From: Candidatus Thorarchaeota archaeon | GTDB lineage: Archaea; Asgardarchaeota; Thorarchaeia; Thorarchaeales; Thorarchaeaceae | DNA length: 6,352 nt | Direction of reading: 5' to 3' | Assembly: GCA_029855925.1 (NCBI GenBank) | Contig: JAGSHP010000287.1 | Location: 1 to 6,352 of the forward strand | Shown: positions 1-5,908 of the stretch, in pieces | Layout of the letters: every line of letters begins with the position of its first letter | How positions within the stretch are numbered: the stretch's first letter is position 1 | Position numbers and translations under genes: made by a program | Notes under the pieces: generated by a model | Told to the model about the DNA's origin: nothing | Database searches by the model: none | Seen by the model: only the letters and a program-made list of their open reading frames with translations

Positions 1-2
1 AG

Positions 3-797
3 ATCCGTGCGGGCAGCACAGACCTTGTTGGTAACTTCGATGTGGGTGTGGATGTCCCACGTGCTAATGACACAAGTTTTGGTGTCGCCTATGCACCACT
101 ATCCCCCACCGAGCAGCTCGTATTGGAGTCGGAACAGCTGCTCAACTCTGAGGCAATAAAGAAGAAGTGGCCGCAGATTGGTGAAGACATCAAGGTCATG
201 GGAACACGGGTCGGAGACAAGATCCATCTCCAAGTTGCCTCGGCTATCATCTCCACCGAAACGCGCGATGCTGACGAGTATGCAAGTGTCATGCAGGCCA
301 TCCAAGATATGCTCCTTGATCATGCGACCAAGGTCACAGACAATCCTGTCGAGGTAGCGGTCAATACTGCAGACAAGCCTGACCAGGGTCTCTTCTATCT
401 CACAGTCACAGGGACCTCCGCCGAGCATGGTGATGATGGACAGGTCGGTCGCGGCAATCGTGCAAATGGTCTCATCACTCCATACAGACCAATGACCCTT
501 GAGGCTGCAGCCGGGAAGAATCCTGTATCCCATGTTGGCAAGACATACAATGTTGCAGCACGCGAGATTGTCGAACGTATTGTTGACGAGAATCCAGATC
601 TCGAACAGGTCTACTGTTACATTGTTAGCCAGATTGGTGCGCCTATCACTGAGCCACAGGCTGTAAACATCGAGCTCTATGGTGAATGTGACCTGACCGC
701 TGCACAGAAGTCAGTGGCTAGCATAGCTGAAGAGGTCATTGCCAAGCTGCCTGATGTCTGGAAGGGCTTTGTAAAGCGCGAGTATCAGCTCTGGTAA
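3..797 (+). CDS. mat: Archaeal-type methionine adenosyltransferase (SAM synthetase), 5' end missing
   Basis: Makes S-adenosylmethionine from methionine and ATP in the cytoplasm. The frame is open from the left edge (first whole codon at 3) to a TAA at 795-797, giving 264 visible residues of a family usually about 400 long, so roughly the N-terminal third lies outside the window. Family hallmarks are plain: a VPRANDTSFGVAYAPLS segment near the visible start, then GDDGQVGRGNRANGLITPYR, then AAGKNPVSHVGKTYN, all typical of the archaeal enzyme and quite unlike bacterial MetK. The GTG at 42 is internal to this conserved region and is not the start. The gene converges on the heme O synthase gene, with a stem-loop between them. 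Nothing suggests damage. Identification rests on recalled family motifs and is very likely right. Confidence 0.95.
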   Translation: MRAGSTDLVGNFDVGVDVPRANDTSFGVAYAPLSPTEQLVLESEQLLNSEAIKKKWPQIGEDIKVMGTRVGDKIHLQVASAIISTETRDADEYASVMQAIQDMLLDHATKVTDNPVEVAVNTADKPDQGLFYLTVTGTSAEHGDDGQVGRGNRANGLITPYRPMTLEAAAGKNPVSHVGKTYNVAAREIVERIVDENPDLEQVYCYIVSQIGAPITEPQAVNIELYGECDLTAAQKSVASIAEEVIAKLPDVWKGFVKREYQLW

Positions 798-811
798 TTA
801 AAATAGAATAT

Positions 812-854
812 GAGCGGTTCGCAAGACCGCTCGTCTCCTCTTATTTTTCATTTT
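812..854. terminator. Stem-loop with T-rich flanks between convergent genes
   Basis: A perfect 7-bp stem (GAGCGGT at 812-818, ACCGCTC at 826-832) with a 7-nt loop lies 15 bases after the methionine adenosyltransferase stop. On the + strand it is followed by a T-rich run (841-854). On the - strand it is followed by TATTCTATTTTAATT, so it could end transcripts from both sides. Archaeal termination depends mainly on the U-rich tract, so the hairpin may instead protect 3' ends. Confidence 0.6.
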
Positions 855-874
855 CGAAAGAGTTGCCCATACCA

Positions 875-1816
875 TCAGGGCCATGGTACCAGTGCGACGA
901 AATATGGTGTGATGACAACTCCCACAAAGAGCCAGAGGAACGCGAAGCCCATATACATGGACGCCATCTTGAAGATACTGAAAGTTGACTCTTGGGTTGC
1001 GCCCCGTAGGTTTGATACTGCTCGCGCGGTGATGACGAGGCTGAGGATTAGTAGAGGCAGCATGACCACCCAGTGGAGTCCCATGACCATTCCCGTAAGA
1101 ACGATGACAACGGCGCTGATGATCGCTGATATGGTTATCACAATCATTGTCTCATGCTCTCCACGAACGACTGGCCACATTGGCACACCCGCCTGTCTGT
1201 ACCCCTCGAGATTGTCTGGTAGTAGTGCCAGAGTTAGAATGTGTAGTGGTATCCATGAGATTACAAATAATGCCATCATGATTCCCGAAAGGTCGATCAC
1301 TCCCACAACGGCGGTTCGCCCGGCGAGCGCAGGCATTCCCCCCGCGATGCCTCCAAAGAGAATTGACACTGGCGACTTGCGCTTCAGCCACACTGAATAG
1401 ACGACGACATCCAAGAAGAAACCTAGAAACACGACTATCGCTGTGACCTGGTTTATGAACAGCTCACAGACAATGACCCCAAATGTGACTAGAATGATCC
1501 CATGAACAAGCACTTTCCATGCAGGAATCCTTCCGCTCGGGATTGGACGGTTCTTTGTTCGGACCATGACTGCGTCTATGTCTCTGTCAATGTACATGTT
1601 CAACAAGGTGGACCCCGAGACTGCCAACGTGAGACCGATGATGAGCACTATTGCCTGCATAGCATTAATGCCTATGTTCCATGCGCTCATTAAGTAGGCA
1701 AAGCCCGTGGTGTATACAAGTAGTGCTGTCTGCCTGCTCTTGATGAGCTCCCCATATAGTCCAAACATCGATGACTTGGTCGAGTCTTCACCTGACGAGT
1801 TCGTTTTCTCTGTCAT
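875..1816 (-). CDS. ctaB: Heme O synthase (protoheme IX farnesyltransferase), CtaB/UbiA family
   Basis: Integral membrane prenyltransferase that transfers a farnesyl group to haem b to make haem O, the precursor or cofactor for haem-copper oxidases. The 313 residues match the usual length. Visible family motifs are IKSRQT near residues 25-30 (the TKPR region), the first Asp-rich motif NMYIDRDID at 73-81 with D77 and D81, RTKNRPIPSGRI at 86-97, YSVWLKRKSP followed by a GGIAGGMPALAG segment at about 140-166, WIPLHILTLAL at 188-198 (WTPPHFWAL in most CtaB), and DNLEGYRQAGVPMWPVVRGE at 201-220, where AGVPM-PVV-GE is strongly CtaB-like. The last motif argues against the related archaeal lipid prenyltransferase DGGGP synthase. 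About eight or nine membrane helices are expected. ATG start at 1816 with a weak AAGGA upstream. It lies 124 bp downstream of the oxidase-like gene on the same strand and may share its transcript. No CtaA (haem A synthase) is seen here. Confidence 0.9.
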   Translation of the reverse strand: MTEKTNSSGEDSTKSSMFGLYGELIKSRQTALLVYTTGFAYLMSAWNIGINAMQAIVLIIGLTLAVSGSTLLNMYIDRDIDAVMVRTKNRPIPSGRIPAWKVLVHGIILVTFGVIVCELFINQVTAIVVFLGFFLDVVVYSVWLKRKSPVSILFGGIAGGMPALAGRTAVVGVIDLSGIMMALFVISWIPLHILTLALLPDNLEGYRQAGVPMWPVVRGEHETMIVITISAIISAVVIVLTGMVMGLHWVVMLPLLILSLVITARAVSNLRGATQESTFSIFKMASMYMGFAFLWLFVGVVITPYFVALVPWP

Positions 1817-1860
1817 ACCTGTTCCTTCTCTCTAAGGGTGTCTTTCAGAGACTGAGCACG

Positions 1861-1922
1861 CGTGGGTGGAAGTTCAGGCCCTTGGGGCCAGAGTGCCTCA
1901 ATTCGAGGCCCCGCCACCCACG
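1861..1922. other. 62-nt three-way-junction-like inverted repeat in the oxidase-like/ctaB gap
   Basis: A perfect 9-bp outer stem (CGTGGGTGG 1861-1869, CCACCCACG 1914-1922) encloses two smaller hairpins. One is GGCCC-TTG-GGGCC at about 1877-1889 and the other is GCCTC-AATTC-GAGGC at about 1895-1909. The fold is available on both strands. On the - strand it would sit between the oxidase-like stop and the ctaB start. It is not a tRNA: there are only two internal arms, 62 nt in all, and no T-loop in the right place. No T-tract follows on either side, so it is a weak terminator candidate. It may be a processing site, a leader element of ctaB or a small RNA. Confidence 0.5.
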
Positions 1923-1940
1923 GTCATTGTTCATACGGTG

Positions 1941-3377
1941 TCATTCTCGCTCGTATCGTCCCTGAATGATCTCCGCCAGCATGTAGATGCAGAAGAGACC
2001 AATGCCTGCAATGAGCAGGATGAGACCGATATCGATGCCGGTTGAAGCAATGGACCTCGGGATTCCAAGTTCCTGCTCGAACATGTACGCATCGGCAAAG
2101 AAGAATGCCACTACACTTGCAACGAACAGAGTCCAGCCAATGATCTGACGTGGTATTCCTCGAACATTGAGATAATCGAATGCAAGCAGTAGTGCTATGA
2201 CAGCTGTTAGTGTTGCAAGTACATGCCAGTGACCCACCGCTATTGCCAGCTCAAGAGCGAAGTCGATTGATCTGAAGTACTCAAGGTTGAAGGCCAGGTA
2301 GATACCTGGAGCTGTCACTACCACATTCACCCACATGAACATGAAGTAGAGTGCAAATCGGACTGGGTCCTTGAATACTGCAATGATCTTCTGCCCCATG
2401 GATGCAGTGTCGTAGTTCTCTCCAAGCACATCCTTTGATGTCTTGATCCATCCGAAGACCATCAGAATGAGTGCCGCCATGAGAGCAAAGGTCGCTCCCA
2501 CATTGATGACCATATGCGCTTTCTCGTAGCCTACAGGAACCAGCCATGCACCAATTGACATTACAATTGTACCAGGAATTGCCAGAATCATACCGATAAG
2601 ATACCATCGCCCCTTCTGCTCTGGATTTGTCCACCTGAATACAATTAGCATGAGTGCTGAGTCGATGAGTGCAAGCATGATGTGGAGGTGTCCGATAATG
2701 GCGCGCTCGAAGATGTCATGCTCAAGCCTGAGTAGCTCCTCAGCCAAGAATGGTTCAACACCACTGCCGAAGTAGGCTCCCACACTAGCGCCAAGTACTG
2801 CTGAGGTGAGGAGACAAATCGCTACAATGACGAGATTCCACTGCGCGAGGTTTATGCCCTTAATGTATGGGCCCTCCTCCTTGCGTTCAGGGAAGTTCTT
2901 TGTGGGCCAAATTCCTGCTAGGAGCAAGATGCCACTGAAGAAGACGAGGGTCAATCCAACAAGGAACAGTGCGTGTGTGATCATCTCCCCGTGCAAGATG
3001 TAGGCAAAAATCAGACCTGTCGTTGTGGTCAGCAAATAGCCTGGAACTATTGTCCACTTCACTAGGTTGGCAAACTTGGGCCGCACATCACAGATGTCCA
3101 GAGCAAATAGTACAACTGCTCCCAAGAATGTGATTGCTAGTGAATGGTAGAGCATGATTGTTCTGGCCACAGCAGCCTCATGTGATGGGTCCAAGTAGAT
3201 GGGCAAAATGTATCCACCGAGCATGTCAACAATGGGTTGAGACATTGTGGACAAGAATGCAACAAGCACGAACTCAAACACAATCGTTGCTGTGATTAGG
3301 CCCTTGTATGTTCCAAGCCATGATATGAAGGCCCGGAATCCACCTTGATTCGTTTGTTCTCCACTCTCTGATGACAC
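1941..3377 (-). CDS. Heme-copper-oxidase-like 12-helix membrane protein, copper site apparently missing
   Basis: Multi-spanning membrane protein resembling subunit I of haem-copper oxidases and NO reductases. Numbered from the GTG at 3377 it has 478 residues and about 12 hydrophobic segments (roughly 26-46, 72-94, 107-127, 132-156, 181-203, 227-248, 260-281, 288-310, 340-363, 377-399, 411-432, 446-473), the subunit I count. Histidines sit where haem ligands belong: H78 in helix 2 (LYHSLAITF) and H383/H385 in helix 10 (AVGHWHVLATL). Helix 6 has H230/H232 (IIGHLHIMLAL), H135 is in helix 4 and H288 opens helix 8. Helix 7 lacks the His-His pair and helix 6 lacks the HPEVY tyrosine, so a normal Cu-B centre seems absent. 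Start choice: the GTG at 3377 has GGTG six bases upstream and a TATA-like box 43 bases upstream; the frame extends to a GTG at 3419 that has no ribosome site and abuts the TATA-like run. The adjacent heme O synthase supports a haem protein. Electron transfer, gas binding or sensing are possible; the true role is unknown. Confidence 0.7.
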   Translation of the reverse strand: MSSESGEQTNQGGFRAFISWLGTYKGLITATIVFEFVLVAFLSTMSQPIVDMLGGYILPIYLDPSHEAAVARTIMLYHSLAITFLGAVVLFALDICDVRPKFANLVKWTIVPGYLLTTTTGLIFAYILHGEMITHALFLVGLTLVFFSGILLLAGIWPTKNFPERKEEGPYIKGINLAQWNLVIVAICLLTSAVLGASVGAYFGSGVEPFLAEELLRLEHDIFERAIIGHLHIMLALIDSALMLIVFRWTNPEQKGRWYLIGMILAIPGTIVMSIGAWLVPVGYEKAHMVINVGATFALMAALILMVFGWIKTSKDVLGENYDTASMGQKIIAVFKDPVRFALYFMFMWVNVVVTAPGIYLAFNLEYFRSIDFALELAIAVGHWHVLATLTAVIALLLAFDYLNVRGIPRQIIGWTLFVASVVAFFFADAYMFEQELGIPRSIASTGIDIGLILLIAGIGLFCIYMLAEIIQGRYERE

Positions 3378-3419
3378 GGTAATCACCGTCTTAATGCTTA
3401 GAGTGTCGTATGTCGTCAC

Positions 3420-3428
3420 TAAAAAACA
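3420..3428 (-). promoter_or_regulatory. TATA-like box of the oxidase-like gene
   Basis: The - strand reads GTTTTTTA here, with a T-rich core. An archaeal transcript would start about 25 bases further on, near 3400, leaving a leader of about 20 bases containing the GGTG ribosome site (3387-3384) before the GTG at 3377. The spacing supports the 3377 start over 3419. The match to the TATA consensus is only moderate. Confidence 0.35.
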
Positions 3429-3491
3429 ATCCGTGTTGATGCGGTAAGTCTGTTACCAATTGATAACCTGATGCGTACATTGCACACGAAT

Positions 3492-3545
3492 GGGGGGCGA
3501 CGGTCCGAACGGTCCGCATAGAGGAGCTTCCCTGCGTAGCCCCGC
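3492..3545. repeat. GC-rich block with tandem CGGTCCG copies and paired ends
   Basis: Part of the gene-free stretch between the oxidase-like gene and the 7-helix gene. GGGGC (3494-3498) can pair with GCCCC (3539-3543). Inside are two direct copies of CGGTCCG (3501-3507 and 3510-3516) separated by AA; each copy is itself a CGG-T-CCG dyad. A small CGCA/TGCG hairpin follows (3515-3518 with 3533-3536). It is much richer in G and C than the AT-rich bases on either side. No reading frame of note crosses it. It could be a structured RNA part or a protein-binding site; its function is unknown. Confidence 0.4.
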
Positions 3546-3627
3546 AAAAAAAGAGATTGATGGACGACACAAGCCGCGGTCAGCGATTCCATAGAGCGAA
3601 TCTCTGATTGCGAGGTCTTGGTCGTCC
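3546..3627 (-). terminator. Long imperfect hairpin followed by T7, downstream of the 7-helix gene
   Basis: About 20 bases after the stop of the 7-helix gene, bases 3562-3589 pair with 3598-3627 over about 25 bp. The parts are GGACGAC/GTCGTCC, CAAG/CTTG, a nine to ten pair section including two G-T wobbles, and GATTC/GAATC around an 8-nt loop (3590-3597), with single-base bulges at 3569, 3613-3616 and a mismatch at 3584/3603. On the - strand a short linker and seven Ts (3552-3546) follow, as expected of a terminator for that gene. The hairpin is long for a simple terminator, so a small stable RNA made from the 3' end is an alternative. Confidence 0.6.
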
Positions 3628-3646
3628 TCTTGGTTGGATTAGTCGA

Positions 3647-4294
3647 TCACTTCACTAAGGGGAAGGCGGCTTTCCACTTGGTGGGCAAGAATATCCCAAG
3701 GAGATACAGTACTCCCACGAGGAGGAGCAGTATGGGCAGTATTGCTAAGATGGTTGCCAGTGGCAGAAGTGGGGAGTTTATCTTTACGAATGCAAGCAGC
3801 ATTCCGCCAAGTGATATTGCCAGTCCTCCAAGACTAAAGAAGATACTCGTATATTCGGTGTCCTTTTTGATGGCGGTCATCAGTGGTAGGAACACGATGA
3901 TCAGACCGCTTGGGATATGGACTGCAAGTAGACTTGGCAGTGCCACCGCCTCAAGGCCAGTGATGTATCTTCCAGCAGCCTGTACAATGATCAGAACTAT
4001 GGAGTAGATTGTGTAGTACAGACCGTAGGGTTTGTCGGGCATGACCGCGTAGAGCAGACCTACCGCCAGACCCACTGGGATGATTGTTGCCACAATTGGG
4101 ATCAAGGGGTCGTACAATATTGCATAATCCGTAAGCACAAATAGTAGGCCCGCAAGAAACAGAACGAGCATACTGATTGCCCACCACAGATGGAATACCT
4201 TCTTGTTCTTGAAATAATCCATGAACAAAAAGATAGCCATAATGAGGGCAACTAATCCAGTTACAAGCAACAGGAGTAGTGTCAGAATGTCCAT
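3647..4294 (-). CDS. Unrecognised membrane protein with seven predicted helices
   Basis: I do not recognise the family. The 215 residues are almost wholly hydrophobic, with seven likely helices at about 4-26, 34-56, 62-84, 92-109, 117-140, 148-167 and 175-202, and short loops. There is no soluble domain, signal-peptide cleavage motif or known catalytic motif. Basic residues follow helix 1 (YFKNKK, 27-32) and sit between helices 5 and 6 (IKK) and at the C terminus (KWKAA), which suggests the C terminus is cytoplasmic. The only histidines are H35 (FHLWWAISM) and H126 (AVHIPSG), both at or in helices, so haem binding is conceivable but unproven. ATG at 4294 is preceded by GAGG seven bases upstream and a TATA-like box near 4345, a well-supported start. 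It is divergent from the HxlR regulator, so it is a likely regulatory target, and it lies upstream of the oxidase-like gene on the same strand with a terminator between them. Confidence 0.75.
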   Translation of the reverse strand: MDILTLLLLLVTGLVALIMAIFLFMDYFKNKKVFHLWWAISMLVLFLAGLLFVLTDYAILYDPLIPIVATIIPVGLAVGLLYAVMPDKPYGLYYTIYSIVLIIVQAAGRYITGLEAVALPSLLAVHIPSGLIIVFLPLMTAIKKDTEYTSIFFSLGGLAISLGGMLLAFVKINSPLLPLATILAILPILLLLVGVLYLLGIFLPTKWKAAFPLVK

Positions 4295-4340
4295 TTTTCA
4301 TCCTCTCTAGATTTAGTTTGTGCTTGTCAGTGCTGCGGTG

Positions 4341-4350
4341 ATACTAAAGC
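4341..4350 (-). promoter_or_regulatory. TATA-like box of the 7-helix membrane protein gene
   Basis: The - strand reads GCTTTAGTAT, about 47 bases before the ATG at 4294. A start site near 4320 would leave a leader of about 25 bases that includes the GAGG ribosome site at 4305-4302. A second AT-rich run (4375-4386) lies further upstream and could serve either direction. Confidence 0.35.
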
Positions 4351-4426
4351 ATTTGCTGAAATGAATGTTAGTGGATATTTTATCAGTAAGCCGATTACAG
4401 TATTGTGATTTGCTGTGGTACAGACA

Positions 4427-4444
4427 ACTCTTAATACCAAGAGT
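4427..4444 (+). promoter_or_regulatory. Perfect 6-6-6 dyad over the TATA-like box of the HxlR gene
   Basis: ACTCTT (4427-4432) and AAGAGT (4439-4444) are exact reverse complements around a 6-base spacer. The dyad covers a TATA-like CTTAATAC (4430-4437), 55 bases before the regulator ATG. A dimeric winged-helix protein bound here would block TBP, so an autoregulatory operator is the natural reading. This is inference from position and symmetry. Confidence 0.45.
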
Positions 4445-4491
4445 GCACCTCCTCAACGCCTGTCCGCTGCACGGATGCGAAGGGGATTAAG

Positions 4492-4932
4492 ATGACTGAA
4501 CCAATGGAAACATGTGCAGTTCTACGGGCACTAAAGATTCTCGGGAGAAAGTGGATCCCATGGATTCTCTGCGAGCTGATGGTATCCGATGAGTTGTACT
4601 TCACGGACCTGTTGAACCGCGTTATCAACGTCACAGGCTCCAATATCTCTGCTCGTGTTCTCTCGGAGGCCTTGACCACTCTCGAGAACGAAGAGATCAT
4701 TAATCGAGTGGTTGAGTCGGACCAAATGCCCGTCCGCGTCAAGTACAGCCTCACTCAGAAAGGCAGAGACCTCGATGTCGTTCTTGGGATTCTGAAAGGA
4801 TGGGGCATCAAGTATGGTGGTATCGAGCAGAAGAAGTGCAAGTCCTTTACGTGTGTTCACAATGGCATTGCGACAATTGACATCGAAAAGGTGAGGGATC
4901 TGCTTGAGTTCCGTAGCGAAGAACCAATTTGA
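4492..4932 (+). CDS. HxlR-family winged-helix transcriptional regulator
   Basis: Small DNA-binding regulator of the HxlR/MarR-like group, which binds inverted repeats as a dimer. The 146 residues show the whole family pattern: a Cys near the N terminus (C8), KILGRKWIPWILCELM at 15-30 (the GGKWT-IL region), a recognition-helix part SNISARVLSEALTTLENEEII at 50-70, the wing with P80 and VKYSLTQKGRDL at 83-94, and a closing helix VLGILKGWG at 97-105. C8 is in the place of the redox-sensing Cys of proteins such as HypR. The C-terminal tail beyond the domain has C116, C121 and H123, which is not a usual HxlR feature and may be redox-active or metal-binding. ATG start with GGGGA about six bases upstream. 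It is divergent from the 7-helix gene and convergent with the 6-helix gene. Likely regulates itself and the divergent gene; the true signal is unknown. Confidence 0.9.
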   Translation: MTEPMETCAVLRALKILGRKWIPWILCELMVSDELYFTDLLNRVINVTGSNISARVLSEALTTLENEEIINRVVESDQMPVRVKYSLTQKGRDLDVVLGILKGWGIKYGGIEQKKCKSFTCVHNGIATIDIEKVRDLLEFRSEEPI

Positions 4933-4950
4933 ACTGGGAGAAAAAGGAGC

Positions 4951-4977
4951 ATTGAGGTGACAGAGCGTCACCTCAAT
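4951..4977. terminator. Perfect 11-bp stem-loop between convergent genes
   Basis: ATTGAGGTGAC (4951-4961) pairs with GTCACCTCAAT (4967-4977) around a 5-base loop. On the - strand the stem is followed by CTCC and T5 (4945-4941), 12 bases or so after the stop of the 6-helix gene, a good terminator arrangement for that gene. It also lies just after the HxlR stop and may cap both transcripts. Confidence 0.75.
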
Positions 4978-4989
4978 CTGAATCTGCAA

Positions 4990-5685
4990 TCACTGTGTTG
5001 CCTGGTCATCGATGCTTATCCTTGAGGTCTTGCTGAGAGCCAGCATCCGTGTTGAATGAAGTCGCTCAGAGAGTTTCATGGATGCGCCGAGCAGAATCGA
5101 AAAGAGACCTCCAAAGAACTGGACTGCCTCCAGACCATACTCGTTGACACCATCGATGATGTGCGTCCACCCGATGGCAAAAGGTTGCACCATGACTACT
5201 ATCCCAACTGCAACTAGAATGTACGTGAGAATCGACGTTGTCGCGCCTGATGATACAATGCCGGGTGTGGTAAGGGCAGCCTTGATGGTTGGTGCCTTCG
5301 AAGGTAGAACCAGATAGATTAGAATGAACAAATTCAAGAACGCCCTCATCAGCGAAGGACTGAACGGCATTCCATTTGTCATCACAAGAATTGCTGGGAT
5401 AAAGCCACCCAGAGCCCCGAATAGACTTACTAATACTGCTGTGAAGTATGACCATGTCTTCTGGGTGATGAATGCCCATGTCAGGATTATCCACGCAAAA
5501 CCAACAATCCATGTGATTGTGGTAGTTGCAATGAAGACTGGCTGAAGAGTGTACATAATGTGGAGTTTGCTGGTGGGATCTGATGGGGGATCAAGTGTCG
5601 GGCATGTGCTACCATACGCACTGATTATACCTAGGATGGCTGCAACTGCGGCCAAAATGCTTAGGTTTCTCACAATCTTTTCCAT
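4990..5685 (-). CDS. Unrecognised membrane protein with six predicted helices
   Basis: I do not recognise the family. From the ATG at 5685 it has 231 residues with six likely helices at about 5-25, 46-72, 80-101, 112-129, 150-170 and 186-203. The first outer loop (about 26-45) has a Cys (C28) and a Pro-rich TLDPPSDPT segment; the charged C-terminal tail (204-231, KLSERLHSTR and a SRISIDDQ end) is likely cytoplasmic, which fits N-in/C-in topology. H175 (IGWTHIIDG) and H42 are the only histidines outside the tail. No catalytic motif is visible. Start choice: the frame extends to an ATG at 5733, but the 16 added residues are charged and have a poor ribosome site, whereas the ATG at 5685 has GGGAG nine bases upstream and begins directly with the first helix. 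It is convergent with the HxlR gene and divergent from the polyprenyl-synthetase-like gene. Confidence 0.7.
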   Translation of the reverse strand: MEKIVRNLSILAAVAAILGIISAYGSTCPTLDPPSDPTSKLHIMYTLQPVFIATTTITWIVGFAWIILTWAFITQKTWSYFTAVLVSLFGALGGFIPAILVMTNGMPFSPSLMRAFLNLFILIYLVLPSKAPTIKAALTTPGIVSSGATTSILTYILVAVGIVVMVQPFAIGWTHIIDGVNEYGLEAVQFFGGLFSILLGASMKLSERLHSTRMLALSKTSRISIDDQATQ

Positions 5686-5802
5686 TGTCTTAGTCTCCCT
5701 TCTCTCAGTTACAGCGAGAGTTCTTCCCGCCATAGACCTAGTGAACGCAGGATGTCATTTCGTATCTTATGAATCTTGTCAATCTCAGGTTGCACGTTCA
5801 TG

Positions 5803-5825
5803 AATCATTGGAACTATCGATGATT
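5803..5825. promoter_or_regulatory. Dyad in the second divergent promoter region
   Basis: AATCAT (5803-5808) and ATGATT (5820-5825) are exact reverse complements separated by 11 bases, midway between the 6-helix gene (-) and the polyprenyl-synthetase-like gene (+). It could be an operator for either. Arms of six are short enough to arise by chance, and the sequence does not match the dyad at 4427-4444. Confidence 0.25.
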
Positions 5826-5858
5826 GTGTCTTATCGGGACCATCTTTGACATCTGAAT

Positions 5859-5866
5859 CTTTAAGA
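5859..5866 (+). promoter_or_regulatory. TATA-like box of the polyprenyl-synthetase-like gene
   Basis: CTTTAAGA would place a transcript start at about 5887, just at the GGTGGAG ribosome-site candidate (5886-5892) and before the TTG (5903) and GTG (5909) start candidates. The match to the archaeal TATA consensus is moderate. Confidence 0.3.
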
Positions 5867-5908
5867 GCATAACCGCGGTCCAACTGGTGGAGAGATCACC
5901 TCTTGCAT

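Noticed and set aside
810..1400. A 196-codon + strand frame opposite ctaB
   Set aside because: Antisense to a motif-confirmed heme O synthase and starting inside the convergent stem-loop; no recognisable protein pattern.
875..1816. Digeranylgeranylglyceryl phosphate synthase (archaeal lipid UbiA protein) instead of heme O synthase
   Set aside because: The AGVPM-PVV-GE segment and the NMYIDRDID plus LKRKSP-GGIAGG-P pattern are those of CtaB; the neighbouring oxidase-like gene also fits haem O.
1861..1922. Possible tRNA, because of the strong closing stem and a TTCGAGG run
   Set aside because: Only two internal hairpins, 62 nt in total, and the TTCGAGG does not sit as a 7-nt loop on a 5-bp stem; no anticodon arm can be drawn.
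3618..4007. A 129-codon + strand frame opposite the 7-helix gene
   Set aside because: It is antisense to a well-supported membrane protein with a good ribosome site; its product is rich in Ser, Arg and Thr without a pattern, typical of a shadow frame.
4531..4989. A 152-codon - strand frame over the HxlR gene
   Set aside because: The + frame matches the HxlR family over its full length; the - frame runs through the convergent stem-loop and has no family pattern.
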